DNA of 64,000 nucleotides from a bacterium (GCA_021800805.1 JAJYYR010000003.1:67304-131303), one strand, 5' to 3'. Positions 25,706 to 35,333 are shown, counted from the first letter of the stretch. Notes: generated by a model not told the origin, from the letters alone. Numbers and translations are program-made.

Positions 25706-27655
25706 TTACTTGCGGTTTTTTATTCTGTAGTCGCCTTTTTTAAGGGTATATCCGGTATAGTCAAAATATTCAAGCAGGGGAATTGCATATTTTCTCGATA
25801 CGCAGGCAATTTCTTTCATATTTTTAGGCTCAAGCTTTTCTTCCTTTTCAAAAAAAGCGTCTAATTTAGACTTAATATCGTCTATCTGTTCTTTAAGATA
25901 ATAAATGTCGCGGCTAACCTTGACGAGCCTTCCTTGTTTAAGCATAATTGCGGTTATATAGTTTAATATCTTTTTATTTACTTTTATTTTATTTTCTAAC
26001 TCCGTAAAATCCGGAACGCTGTTGCCGTTAGAATTTAATAAACTTTCTATTTTTTCTACAACATTTATATGTTCGGCGGGAATAGCCGTTTCGGAAGTTT
26101 TATATTCCAATCCTTTCGGAATTATATTTCCGTCATTATACAAAATCTCTTTTTTAGACAGCAAATCTTCTAATATTGTATCAAGAAGTTCTGCCGTTCC
26201 GGATTCATTAAAATTTTGCTCAAAAATAACATATAATTCCTGCTTGTTTAACCCTTTTTTAAAACCTATGATTCCGTCTTTTGAATTTTCGTTTATTATT
26301 TTTACCAGCAAAGACCTGCCTGTATCGAAATTTTCCTTTAAAAAAACAAATTTATATTTACCGTCCGTTATTATTCTGCCGTCTCTTTTTAATTCGCTTA
26401 TAACCGCCATAAAATCGGTGAAATTAATATTTAATTTTTTATAAATTTTTTCTATTGCGCCTCCTCCGTTAACTGCTATAAAACCGAAAACGGTTTCCTT
26501 AATATCATCGGAAATCATTCCTTCGTAAATGTCCTTTTTTGATTCTTCAAATATGTATTCCGGCAAAGGGTCTATAATAACGCCGCCGCCTATGGTCCTG
26601 CCTGCTCCTATATCCCTAATAATAAATCTTTCTTTATTCATCGTCGATATTTTATCGTTTAATTTAAAGAGCGCATATGAATATTCACCTGAACCGAGTT
26701 TTTTTTCAGCGTTAAGAATTATTATTTTAGAATTGACGGATGTCCCCCCTGTCATAAATGACAATAAAATATGACTTTTTAATGCCTTCTTATTCTCAAA
26801 ATCGTAAAAAACTTTTGCAAAAATAGAATCGGATGCCGCAAGACCGTCTTTTACCGATATTACGTCGCCGAATTTAACGCTTTCTTTTTTTACGGACGGA
26901 ACGTTAATGGATATCCTCATAGATTTATGAGCCGTTTCGACCGTTTTGTTATGAGATTCGATGCTTTTTATTCGCGCCGTCAGACCGGAAGGCATTATCT
27001 GAATTTCATCTCCTGAGGAAAAACTGCCGTATTTCAATGTTCCGGCTAAAATAGTTCCAAAACCTTTTGATGAAATAATTCTGTCTATCGGCAAAAAAAC
27101 TTTTGTCGGAGCAGGTTTCATAGAAGCTTTTAAATTATATTCTCTTGCGGTTTTTTCTATTTCGTTTTTTAATCCGGCTACACCCTCTCCGGATTTAACC
27201 GAAACGGTAAATATATCTTCGACGGCTTTATCATAGCCGTATAATTTTAAGAAATCCTTTATTTCGACTCTTCTTTTTAGAACGATTTCGCCGGAAACCA
27301 TATCTATTTTTGTAATTACCGGAATAATTAAATTTACGCCTAAAAGTTTTAGGATAAGCAGATGTTCCTTGGTCTGAGCCATTATGCCGTCGTCAGCGGC
27401 TACGGTCAACAAAACGCCGTCCATTCCCGTAGAACCGGAAACCATAGTCTTTATAAATTTTATATGTCCCGGAACATCGACGATTCCTACGGATATACCC
27501 GAGGGAAAAACCATATTGGCATAACCCAGCACTATGCTAATACCGCGCCTTTTTTCTTCTTCGAGTCTGTCGGTTTCCGTGCCGGTTAACGCTTTTATGA
27601 GGGAGGATTTTCCATGGTCGATATGACCCGCCGTGCCGAGAATAAAAGTATCCAT
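25706..27655 (-). CDS. selB: Selenocysteine-specific elongation factor SelB
   Basis: GTPase that brings Sec-tRNA(Sec) to UGA codons marked by a SECIS hairpin. The N-terminal EF-Tu-like domain has G1 GHIDHGKS (10-17), G3 DVPGHIKF and G4 TKID. Beta-barrel domains follow, then C-terminal winged helices (about 380-649) that bind SECIS RNA. The length of 649 aa is normal. It is alone here: no selA, selD, tRNA-Sec or recognisable selenoprotein is in the window. It is followed on the minus strand by the repeat-rich gap before mqnL. Confidence 0.95.
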   Translation of the reverse strand: MDTFILGTAGHIDHGKSSLIKALTGTETDRLEEEKRRGISIVLGYANMVFPSGISVGIVDVPGHIKFIKTMVSGSTGMDGVLLTVAADDGIMAQTKEHLLILKLLGVNLIIPVITKIDMVSGEIVLKRRVEIKDFLKLYGYDKAVEDIFTVSVKSGEGVAGLKNEIEKTAREYNLKASMKPAPTKVFLPIDRIISSKGFGTILAGTLKYGSFSSGDEIQIMPSGLTARIKSIESHNKTVETAHKSMRISINVPSVKKESVKFGDVISVKDGLAASDSIFAKVFYDFENKKALKSHILLSFMTGGTSVNSKIIILNAEKKLGSGEYSYALFKLNDKISTMNKERFIIRDIGAGRTIGGGVIIDPLPEYIFEESKKDIYEGMISDDIKETVFGFIAVNGGGAIEKIYKKLNINFTDFMAVISELKRDGRIITDGKYKFVFLKENFDTGRSLLVKIINENSKDGIIGFKKGLNKQELYVIFEQNFNESGTAELLDTILEDLLSKKEILYNDGNIIPKGLEYKTSETAIPAEHINVVEKIESLLNSNGNSVPDFTELENKIKVNKKILNYITAIMLKQGRLVKVSRDIYYLKEQIDDIKSKLDAFFEKEEKLEPKNMKEIACVSRKYAIPLLEYFDYTGYTLKKGDYRIKNRK

Positions 27656-27696
27656 ATTAGCTTTATTCTATCATAAATCTGTATAAAAATAAAACA

Positions 27697-27722
27697 GCCC
27701 GGCTCTTTTTACGGAGCCGGGC
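27697..27722 (-). terminator. Rho-independent terminator of degQ
   Basis: A 9-bp GC-rich stem, GCCCGGCTC/GAGCCGGGC, with an 8-nt loop. On the minus strand it is followed by TGTTTTATTTTTAT. It lies 74 bp past the degQ stop. On the plus strand there is no T-run, so it works in the degQ direction. Confidence 0.8.
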
Positions 27723-27795
27723 CACCTTTAGGAGGAGTGATGGAAAGCTTACAGTTTGTCTTGGTTTTAGGAAAAATTTTTATTTCTATATTTTT

Positions 27796-29283
27796 TTACT
27801 CGGAGTATGCCAGATACAGTTTCATATTCCCCCTTCTTATATAAAAAAGAAACTGCTTCGATTTCTCCGCTCTGCTTATATCGTTCAAATACTCGCCTAT
27901 GCCGTTAACCGTCTGATGATTTATCGATTCTATAACGTCTCCGGGCATTATTCCCATTCTTTGTCCTGCTCCGCCGGGTATAACTTTCGACACTATAACT
28001 CCGTGATGAACGTTTTGGATACCGTAACTCTGCATATTTTGAGGCGTAAGCGGGATAACCGTGATACCTAATTTCTTAGCCGAAACTTTCTGAGTTTTTT
28101 CGTTAAAAGAATTTTTAGGACTCTTCCAGTTTCCGACCGTTATCGTAAGCGTTTCTTTTTTACCGTGCCTGATAATCTCGATAGGGACGGTTTTTCCCGG
28201 CTTTGTGTTTCCTACGAGCCACGGAAGCTGGGACATCTCTCTGACTTCTTTCCCGTTAAATTTTATTATTACGTCGCCGCTTCGGAGTCCTGCCTTTGCC
28301 GCAGGACCGTTAGGAAGAACCGAGGACACTAATGCGCCGCGCGAAGTTTCAAGATTGAAAGCTTTTTTAAGAGCAGGAGATATTTTTTGTATTTCTATTC
28401 CGAGCCATCCTCTTGTAATCTTACCTGTTTCAAGCTCGGGAAGAACCTCTTTTACCACGTTTACCGGTATAGAAAATCCTATCCCCTGGGCTCCCTTTAT
28501 AATGGCGGTATTTATGCCTATCACCTGTCCTTTCATATTTATAAGCGGACCTCCGCTGTTTCCGGGATTAATTGCCGCATTTGTTTGTATAAAATCTTCG
28601 TAAGGACCTCCGATGGCTCTACCTTTAGCGCTTATTATCCCGTTGGTAACCGTCCAGCCCAGCCCGAAAGGATTGCCTATAGCGAGAACCCATTCGCCTA
28701 TCTGCGACTTGTTGGAATCGCCGAGAATAGCCGCGGGAAGATTATTGCCGTCGTTTATCTTCAAGAGAGCAAGATCGACCTGAGGATCCTTGCCTATAAC
28801 CGTCGCCTTGAAAGTTTTCCCGTTGGAAAGTTTGACGTATATTTTAGTTGCCCCGTTTATGACATGGTTGTTGGTAATTATATATCCATTTTTACTTATA
28901 ATTACTCCGGAACCTAAACTTTCTTCCGTATAATTACCCTGCGGAGCGTTGTTGTTAAAAAAATTTTTAAAAAAGTTCCCGAACGGATTAGGTTGATTTC
29001 CGAAGGGGCTTTGATACATCTGAAACGGTCCGCCTTTTACTTTTTGGGTCGTCCTTATATTTACGATAAATGGTTTGTCCTGCTTTATTAGCGCAATAAA
29101 ATTGCTCGGTCCGTTCTGCGCCGGCATCGATGAATCGGTAGTAGAATAAATTATAGGCGCGCTCCCGTCGGCTAAAGATTTTTTAAATAAATGCAGATTG
29201 GCGGTTATTATGACCCCTGCAATTATACCGATAAGCACTGCGACTCCCGCGCCTAAAATTTTTGAATTAGATTTTAGCCCCAT
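27796..29283 (-). CDS. degQ: HtrA/DegQ-family periplasmic serine protease
   Basis: Periplasmic protease-chaperone. There is an N-terminal signal/anchor (about 8-30), then a Phe/Asn/Gly-rich linker (86-117). The trypsin-like domain has the triad H140 (TNNHVING), D170 (VDLALLKI) and S243 (NPGNSGGPL), and two PDZ domains follow (about 285-380 and 400-490). At 495 aa it fits DegP/DegQ/MucD; DegS has only one PDZ. AAGGAG precedes the ATG. A sigma-54 promoter and a large palindrome lie upstream and a terminator downstream, so it is transcribed separately from clpB. Confidence 0.95.
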   Translation of the reverse strand: MGLKSNSKILGAGVAVLIGIIAGVIITANLHLFKKSLADGSAPIIYSTTDSSMPAQNGPSNFIALIKQDKPFIVNIRTTQKVKGGPFQMYQSPFGNQPNPFGNFFKNFFNNNAPQGNYTEESLGSGVIISKNGYIITNNHVINGATKIYVKLSNGKTFKATVIGKDPQVDLALLKINDGNNLPAAILGDSNKSQIGEWVLAIGNPFGLGWTVTNGIISAKGRAIGGPYEDFIQTNAAINPGNSGGPLINMKGQVIGINTAIIKGAQGIGFSIPVNVVKEVLPELETGKITRGWLGIEIQKISPALKKAFNLETSRGALVSSVLPNGPAAKAGLRSGDVIIKFNGKEVREMSQLPWLVGNTKPGKTVPIEIIRHGKKETLTITVGNWKSPKNSFNEKTQKVSAKKLGITVIPLTPQNMQSYGIQNVHHGVIVSKVIPGGAGQRMGIMPGDVIESINHQTVNGIGEYLNDISRAEKSKQFLFYIRRGNMKLYLAYSE

Positions 29284-29332
29284 AATCTGAAAAACTCCTT
29301 TTTTGTTTGTTTAATTACTCTTTATTTATGAT

Positions 29333-29350
29333 ATGCAAAAACAATGCCAA
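29333..29350 (-). promoter_or_regulatory. Sigma-54 promoter of degQ
   Basis: The minus strand reads TTGGCATTGTTTTTGCAT, matching the sigma-54 pattern TGGCAC-N5-TTGCA with GG (-24) at 29348-29347 and GC (-12) at 29336-29335 in exact spacing. The predicted start is near 29323, giving a ~40-nt leader before the degQ ATG. Confidence 0.72.
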
Positions 29351-29429
29351 AAAATATATTTTTTCAAATGGTATATTTTCCGGCATCTTATAATAACATT
29401 TAATTTTTATAAGATTTTATTTGCTATTA

Positions 29430-29470
29430 TTTTGTCGTTATGACAAAATATATTTGTCATAACGACAAAA
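29430..29470. promoter_or_regulatory. Nested perfect palindrome upstream of degQ, candidate enhancer site
   Basis: Arms TTTTGTCGTTATGACAAA (29430-29447) and its exact reverse complement (29453-29470) flank ATATA. Each arm is itself a smaller dyad, TTGTC-N5-GACAA. Its centre is about 127 bp upstream of the predicted sigma-54 start of degQ, typical for enhancer-binding-protein sites. Alternatively it could be a weak bidirectional terminator after clpB, but no T-run follows on the minus strand. Confidence 0.6.
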
Positions 29471-29493
29471 CATATCCTGATTGCCGCAAGATT

Positions 29494-32109
29494 TTAAACA
29501 GGCTCTGTATTAACGACTATCGACTTTTCGATAACAACGTTGTTTGTTTCTTCTTTATAATCTAGAACTATCGAATCCCCCGAAACAATGCCTCCGGAAA
29601 GCAAATCCATCGCTATTCTGTCCTGTATGAAAGATTTTATAGCTCTTTTAAGCGGTCTGGCTCCGTAAACCGGATCGTATCCTTCCATTGCTATAAACTT
29701 AATTAATGAATCCGTATAATCTGCATCTATACCCTTTTCCTTAAGCGTTTTCTTTAGTTTACCCAGCTGAATATTAACTATTTTAATAATGTCCGCCTCG
29801 TTAAGCGCATGGAATATAATTATATCGTCGAGTCTGTTAAGAAACTCCGGTCTGAAATGGTTTTTCAAAAGATTCATCACGCTGTTCTTCATTTCTTCGT
29901 AATGCTGTCCGCTGTAACTCTGTATAATATCAGAACCTATATTTGATGTCATAATGACAATAGTATTTTTAAAATCGACCGTTCTACCCTGTCCGTCGGT
30001 TAATCTTCCGTCGTCGAGAAGTTGAAGCAAAACATTAAATACGTCCTGATGGGCTTTTTCGACTTCATCGAACAGAACGACGCTGTAAGGATGTCTCCTG
30101 ACCGATTCCGTAAGTTGTCCGCCTTCTTCATATCCTACATAACCCGGAGGAGCGCCTATAAGTCTGGATACGGTGTGTTTTTCCATATATTCGGACATAT
30201 CGATTCTTACTATGCTGTTTTCGTCGTCAAACAAAAACTCGGCAAGGGCTTTTGCCAGTTCGGTTTTTCCCACGCCGGTAGGACCTAAAAACATAAAAGA
30301 CCCGACGGGTTTATTAATATCCGATAATCCGGCTCTCGAACGCCGGACGGTATTCGCGACGCTGTTTATAGCCTCGTCCTGCGATATTACGCGGTTATGC
30401 AGATGTTCTTCTATAAGCAGAAGTTTTTCTTTTTCGCCTTCCATAAGTTTTGCGACCGGAATTCCCGTCCATTTTGCTACGACTTTTGCAATATCGTCCG
30501 CATCGACTTCTTCTTTTAAAAAACTTCCTTTTTTCTGCATTTCTAAAACGGATTTATTTAAATCTTCTAATTTTTTTTCTAATTCATTCAACTTTCCATA
30601 CCTAATCTCGGCAACTTTATCATATTTTCCTTCCCTTTCATATCTTTGCTCTTCAAACCTTAACGAATCTATATCTTTTTTAATTCCCCCAATTTTTTGT
30701 ATATGCTCTTTCTCGTTCTGCCATTTAGCTTTTTTTTGGTTAAAATCTTCTTCTAGATTTGCCAGTTCTTCGTCAAGCTCTTTCAGCCTCTTCTTAGATT
30801 CGGCATCCTTTTCTTTCTTTAATGCTTCCTGCTCTATTTTGATTTTTATAATATTTCTCTGGACCTCGTCGAGAGCGGTAGGCATAGAATCTATTTCTAT
30901 TCTTAATTTTGCGGATGCTTCATCCATAAGGTCTATTGCCTTATCCGGTAGAAATCTGTCCGTAATATATCTGTGCGAAAGGGTTGCCGCCGCAATTATG
31001 GCGGAATCTTTTATTCTTATTCCGTGATAGGCTTCATAGCGTTCTTTAAGTCCTCTCAGTATGGAAATGGTATCCTCTACCGAAGGTTCATCGACTAATA
31101 CCGGTTGGAATCTTCTTTCTAAAGCGGCGTCTTTTTCGATATATTTTCTGTATTCGTCTAACGTAGTAGCCCCGATAGCCCTCAATTCTCCTCTTGCCAG
31201 CGCAGGTTTTAAAAGATTGGAGGCATCCATCGCCCCTTCGGATTTTCCGGCTCCGACCAGATTATGAAGCTCGTCTATAAAGATTATTATTTTACCTTCC
31301 GACGATTTTATTTCCTTTACCACGGCTTTGAGTCTGTCCTCGAATTCCCCTCTGTATTTTGCTCCGGCTATAAGAGCGCCCAGATCCAACGAAAGAACGG
31401 TTTTATTTTTCAAAATTTCCGGAACGTCGCCGTCGGCGATTCTTTTTGCGAGTCCTTCGACTATAGCGGTTTTACCGACGCCCGGGTCTCCTATTAAAAC
31501 GGGATTATTTTTCGTTCTTCTCGAAAGGACTTCCATAAGCCTTCTAATTTCTCCGTCCCTTCCTATAACGGGGTCTATCTTCCCCGACCTTGCCGACTGG
31601 GTTAAATTGACGGTATATTTTTCTAAAGCCTGATATTTATCTTCGGGATTCTGGTCGGTAACTTTAGTATTACCTCTTATGTCGGTCAGGGCTTTTAGGA
31701 CCGCATCTTTGGTTAAACCGAATTTTGTTAGAATTTCGTAAGATTTAGTATCCTTCACGTCAAACATTGCAAGGACAAAATGTTCAACCGAAACAAAATC
31801 GTCCTTCATAGTATTTTTATTTTTTTCGGCGGCATCGAGTATACGTTTTAAAGGCGAAGAAAACCCCGGTTCCATACCGCCCTCGACGGTAGCAAGTTTT
31901 GAAAGGGCGTTTTCCGTTTCATTGGAAAATGCTTTTAAATCTACTCCTACTTTTTTTAATATGGAAACGGCTATACTATTCTCGTCGTAATTGAGAAGGG
32001 CGTATAAAAGATGCAGATCTCCGACTTCGGGATTTTTAGCCTCTTTAGCCGTATTCACCGTCAGATCTATTAATTCCTGCGATTTTATCGTAAAATTATT
32101 TAAATTCAT
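29494..32109 (-). CDS. clpB: ClpB disaggregase (Hsp104 family)
   Basis: Hexameric AAA+ chaperone that rescues aggregated proteins with DnaK. The 871 residues include the N-domain (1-145), NBD1 with Walker A GDPGVGKT (207-214), the coiled-coil middle domain (about 405-530, rich in Glu/Lys) and NBD2 with GPTGVGKT. The region after the second Walker B (MTSNIGSD...) lacks the LGF/IGL tripeptide that docks ClpP, as expected for ClpB. It is last in hsp20-clp-DUF1844-clpB. AGGTG lies before the ATG. Confidence 0.97.
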   Translation of the reverse strand: MNLNNFTIKSQELIDLTVNTAKEAKNPEVGDLHLLYALLNYDENSIAVSILKKVGVDLKAFSNETENALSKLATVEGGMEPGFSSPLKRILDAAEKNKNTMKDDFVSVEHFVLAMFDVKDTKSYEILTKFGLTKDAVLKALTDIRGNTKVTDQNPEDKYQALEKYTVNLTQSARSGKIDPVIGRDGEIRRLMEVLSRRTKNNPVLIGDPGVGKTAIVEGLAKRIADGDVPEILKNKTVLSLDLGALIAGAKYRGEFEDRLKAVVKEIKSSEGKIIIFIDELHNLVGAGKSEGAMDASNLLKPALARGELRAIGATTLDEYRKYIEKDAALERRFQPVLVDEPSVEDTISILRGLKERYEAYHGIRIKDSAIIAAATLSHRYITDRFLPDKAIDLMDEASAKLRIEIDSMPTALDEVQRNIIKIKIEQEALKKEKDAESKKRLKELDEELANLEEDFNQKKAKWQNEKEHIQKIGGIKKDIDSLRFEEQRYEREGKYDKVAEIRYGKLNELEKKLEDLNKSVLEMQKKGSFLKEEVDADDIAKVVAKWTGIPVAKLMEGEKEKLLLIEEHLHNRVISQDEAINSVANTVRRSRAGLSDINKPVGSFMFLGPTGVGKTELAKALAEFLFDDENSIVRIDMSEYMEKHTVSRLIGAPPGYVGYEEGGQLTESVRRHPYSVVLFDEVEKAHQDVFNVLLQLLDDGRLTDGQGRTVDFKNTIVIMTSNIGSDIIQSYSGQHYEEMKNSVMNLLKNHFRPEFLNRLDDIIIFHALNEADIIKIVNIQLGKLKKTLKEKGIDADYTDSLIKFIAMEGYDPVYGARPLKRAIKSFIQDRIAMDLLSGGIVSGDSIVLDYKEETNNVVIEKSIVVNTEPV

Positions 32110-32139
32110 AAAAATATATCACCTCTATTATAAAATTGC

Positions 32140-32547
32140 TTATTTTTTCTCGGAGATATAAGCCATTCTAAGGTCGTATAAAACGTTTTCTATGAGCTTG
32201 GATTCATTTTCGTCAAGGTTACCTTTAGTTTTTTTAGAGAGCATGTCTATAGTATCTATAAGATATTTCGCCGTTCCTATATCTTTCTCGTACTTTTTGG
32301 ATATCGGATTCGGTATTTTTCCCAAAAAAAGCAAAGCCTGCGTATTTAACGAATAAATAAAGGTTGCAAAATCGGCTTCGAAACTAGGAATTTCTGCGCT
32401 TTGCGGCTCCTGCGGTCCCTCCGGGCCTTTTTCCGTTTCTGCCTGCTTCGCTTCGGTCGCTTCTTTTACATCGCTTTCGTTTTCGGGTTCTGAAACTTTC
32501 CTTTTATCTACGACTTTGAACGATTTTTCGTTTTCTCCTTCAGACAT
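32140..32547 (-). CDS. DUF1844 protein
   Basis: A 135-aa protein of unknown function. The N-terminal third is charged and rich in Glu, Lys and Pro (probably disordered). The C-terminal ~85 residues match the DUF1844 pattern: FATFIYSLNTQALLFLGKIPNP, then a helical segment ending LIENVLYDLRMAY. It overlaps the upstream Hsp100 gene by 8 bp and precedes clpB by 30 bp, so it is co-expressed with two unfoldases. A chaperone-related role is only inferred from context. Confidence 0.82.
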   Translation of the reverse strand: MSEGENEKSFKVVDKRKVSEPENESDVKEATEAKQAETEKGPEGPQEPQSAEIPSFEADFATFIYSLNTQALLFLGKIPNPISKKYEKDIGTAKYLIDTIDMLSKKTKGNLDENESKLIENVLYDLRMAYISEKK

Positions 32548-34870
32548 AATCAGGCTCCTCCTTGTATTTTTCCTTTCCGTTTTTACTCTTTTTTAAATTA
32601 TCTTTTTCCGTGCCTTTATTCGCCGAAACGACAATTTTTCCATCGACAAGTTCCACGGTAAATATATCGCCCTCTTTCCATTTTAGCGTTAACGGAACTT
32701 TAATAATGTCGTCAATCGTCCGCTTAAGAAACCTTGCTCCAAATTTTGTGCTATAACCGCTTTCGACAAGATTATCAAGAGCGTCGCCGGTTACTATAAC
32801 CTCCTTGCCGTGTTCAGCCATCGTTTTGTTAATAGTTTCTATATGCATTAGCGCTATCTTCTTAACTTCTTCCTTAGTTAAAGGAGAGAATATGACGATA
32901 TCGTCTATCCTATTTATAAATTCAGGCGAAAAAAAGTTTTCTATTTCTTTATTTATAGTCCCTTTCAACGATTTAACGATGTCATTGGATTCTATAAAAC
33001 CAAGCGGCTTCGTGAACTTTGAAAATTCATGGGAACCCAGATTTGATGTCATAATAATAACGGAATCGGAGAAATAAACCCTTTTGCCCCTGCCGTCGGT
33101 AAGAAAGCCTTCGTCGAAAACCTGAAGAAAAAGGTTAAATACGAGGTCGCTTGCCTTTTCAATTTCGTCTAAGAGAATAACCGAATAAGGATTGTCTTTT
33201 ACCTGATTAGTCAAAAGCCCCCCTCTCGAAGAACCCACGATGCCTCTCGGCATACCGATTAACTTATCTACGGCGATAGAGCCGTCTTTATATTCGGACA
33301 TATCTATTCTTATTATGTTTCTACCCGAACCGAAAAGATACTCCGACATGGCTTTTGCCGTTTCGGTCTTGCCTACGCCGGTCGGACCCAGAAAAAGCAG
33401 TACGGCATCGGGCCTGTTAAAATTTTCCTTTAGAGGACCTTTATTCAGCCTTAAATGTTTAGCGAGCGAACTAACTGCATCTTTCTGTCCGACTATTCTT
33501 TTTGAAAAAAAATCTTCCATATCCTGAAACCTTTCCAAAACGTCTCTTTTGATCAAATCTACAGGCATACCCGTTTCTTGAGAAATAACCTGATAGATAT
33601 TTTCCTTTTTGACTATTCTGTCTTCATTGTAGATTTCGGCTTTTACGCAGCCGGAATCTATCCACCCTATCGCTTTATCGGGAAGCCTCAACGATTTAGA
33701 ATAACGCGAGGACAGTCTTAATGATTCCTCGAGGGCGGAGTTTTCGATTTCGACGCCGTAAGTATCTTCAAATCTTCTTTTTAATCCGTAAAGTATTCTT
33801 TTTGTGTCTTCCGTCGTAGGCTCCTGAACGTTAACGAGTCTAAAACGGCGCGCCAGCGCTTCGTCTTCTGCGATATATTCTTTATATTCCGACAGCGTGG
33901 TAGCGCCTATAATCTGCACTTCGCCCCTTGCGAGCGAAGATTTTAATATATTGGCGGCATCGCTCGGCACGGCTATAGCGGAACCTGCGCCGATAATAGA
34001 ATGAACTTCATCGACGAATAATATTATATTTTTACGCGATTTCAGCTCATTTATTATCTTTTCCATTCTATCTTCGAACATTCCTCTAAAGACCGTTCCC
34101 GCTACTAAGGAATTCATCTGAAGATTTACTATAATTTTATTCCTAAGTCTCGGCGGGACGTTATAAGGCTCAAGCTCTATTTTTCTTGCAAGCCCTTCTA
34201 CGATAGCCGTTTTTCCTACCCCGGGTTCGCCTACTATTATAGCCGAATTAGGTCTGTCTATATGGCACAATATCTCCATAAGCCTCGTAATTTCTTCCTC
34301 TCTTCCAAAAACTAAAGGCAGTTTATCCATAATAGCCAGTTTGCTTAAGTTTATGGCATGCTGTCTTAAGGTGTAAGGCAAATCGTATTTTCTTCTGTTT
34401 TCATCGCTCCTGTTTCTTCTTTCCCTCATTTTTTGAAAAATCTTATCGGCAATTACGACCGAATCTACTCCGAGGCTCTTAAAAACTCTGTTGGGAGTAG
34501 AGTTGGGCTCTTGAAACATAACCATTAAAAAATCGGTGGAGTCTATAAGATTTCTGCCTGAACTTTGGGCGTAATCGTAAGCGCTTTTGAATAAATTTCT
34601 TGTCTGAAGGGAGATTTTCATTCCTTCGCCTATATATTGTTCGGACGACATCATGAAATCGTTTAAAAGCTTTATAACCTTTCTTTTATCTATTTTTAAT
34701 TCTAAAAATATTTCGTTCAAAAGGTCTTCATCTACCAACGTTAAAGCATAAAATATATGCTCCAGCCCTAAGTAATAATGTTTCCTTCTCTTCGATTCTT
34801 CTATGGATATAGTAAGAACCCTATATCCGCTTTCCGATAGCTTATCTTCGTAATAGTCTAAATTAAACAT
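32540..34870 (-). CDS. ClpA/ClpC-like Hsp100 ATPase with ClpP-docking loop
   Basis: Two-AAA+ unfoldase of 776 aa. The Clp N-domain is at 1-150, NBD1 has Walker A GEPGVGKT (214-221) and Walker B ILFVDEVH (283-290), and NBD2 has GPTGVGKT (495-502) and VILLDEIE (564-571). There is no long coiled-coil middle domain, unlike ClpB. LGF at 623-625 (bases 32996-33004) occupies the position of the IGL/LGF tripeptide that docks ClpP, so it probably feeds ClpP. A C-terminal Lys/Glu-rich tail follows. No clpS or clpP is in the window. It sits between hsp20 and DUF1844-clpB. Confidence 0.88.
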   Translation of the reverse strand: MFNLDYYEDKLSESGYRVLTISIEESKRRKHYYLGLEHIFYALTLVDEDLLNEIFLELKIDKRKVIKLLNDFMMSSEQYIGEGMKISLQTRNLFKSAYDYAQSSGRNLIDSTDFLMVMFQEPNSTPNRVFKSLGVDSVVIADKIFQKMRERRNRSDENRRKYDLPYTLRQHAINLSKLAIMDKLPLVFGREEEITRLMEILCHIDRPNSAIIVGEPGVGKTAIVEGLARKIELEPYNVPPRLRNKIIVNLQMNSLVAGTVFRGMFEDRMEKIINELKSRKNIILFVDEVHSIIGAGSAIAVPSDAANILKSSLARGEVQIIGATTLSEYKEYIAEDEALARRFRLVNVQEPTTEDTKRILYGLKRRFEDTYGVEIENSALEESLRLSSRYSKSLRLPDKAIGWIDSGCVKAEIYNEDRIVKKENIYQVISQETGMPVDLIKRDVLERFQDMEDFFSKRIVGQKDAVSSLAKHLRLNKGPLKENFNRPDAVLLFLGPTGVGKTETAKAMSEYLFGSGRNIIRIDMSEYKDGSIAVDKLIGMPRGIVGSSRGGLLTNQVKDNPYSVILLDEIEKASDLVFNLFLQVFDEGFLTDGRGKRVYFSDSVIIMTSNLGSHEFSKFTKPLGFIESNDIVKSLKGTINKEIENFFSPEFINRIDDIVIFSPLTKEEVKKIALMHIETINKTMAEHGKEVIVTGDALDNLVESGYSTKFGARFLKRTIDDIIKVPLTLKWKEGDIFTVELVDGKIVVSANKGTEKDNLKKSKNGKEKYKEEPDYV

Positions 34871-34897
34871 AATTAGTTTTACCTTCCTTGATTTTTT

Positions 34898-35239
34898 TCA
34901 ATCTTTAATTTCGATGCTTGTAAGCCTGAATCCGTTATTCTTTGTTTTTTTAGGTATAATTATCTCTAAAAGCCCCTCGTTAAAAGAAGCGCTTATAGAA
35001 TCCCTGTTTACTGCCCGGGATAGGTCGAAAATTCTTTTAAAAAAACCGAAAGGCCTTTCCATCCTTTGAAAATTATACTCCTCAGCCGCTCCGCCGCGGC
35101 GTTTTACTCCGCTGATTTCTATCGCTCTTTCGTCGATTTCGATGTTTATATCTTCTTTTTTTACTCCGGCAAGTTCTATATATATAAATATAGAATCTGC
35201 CGTTTCAAACATATCCGATGCAGGAGTAAAATAATACAT
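34898..35239 (-). CDS. Hsp20 / alpha-crystallin small heat-shock protein
   Basis: ATP-independent holdase of 113 aa, consisting mostly of the alpha-crystallin domain. Visible are AGVKKEDINIEIDERAIEISG and the late strand SFNEGLLEIIIPK. Both N- and C-terminal extensions are short. It is the first gene of the Hsp100/DUF1844/clpB train, which suggests coordinated stress expression. The upstream region has an extended -10 (TGATATAAT) but no CIRCE element or sigma-32 pattern that I can see. Confidence 0.92.
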   Translation of the reverse strand: MYYFTPASDMFETADSIFIYIELAGVKKEDINIEIDERAIEISGVKRRGGAAEEYNFQRMERPFGFFKRIFDLSRAVNRDSISASFNEGLLEIIIPKKTKNNGFRLTSIEIKD

Positions 35240-35297
35240 TTTATTATTTTGGTTTTAATATATTTTATGCTTTATAAATATATAGTTTATAGTTATA

Positions 35298-35306
35298 ATT
35301 ATATCA
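35298..35306 (-). promoter_or_regulatory. Extended -10 promoter upstream of hsp20
   Basis: Minus-strand TGATATAAT, 58 bp before the hsp20 ATG; the same nonamer occurs upstream of the OYE gene. Confidence 0.4.
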
Positions 35307-35333
35307 AATTAATCCTTAAATTCAAAATACAAT

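Noticed and set aside
29430..29470. Palindrome read simply as the clpB terminator
   Set aside because: The stem is AT-rich, no T-run follows on the minus strand, and both arms are internally dyadic, which favours a protein-binding site. It is kept as a possible alternative.
30173..31027. 284-aa plus-strand ORF antisense to clpB
   Set aside because: It is rich in Ser/Phe/Ile in the manner of an antisense shadow, has no recognisable domain, and lies entirely within a strongly supported ClpB gene.
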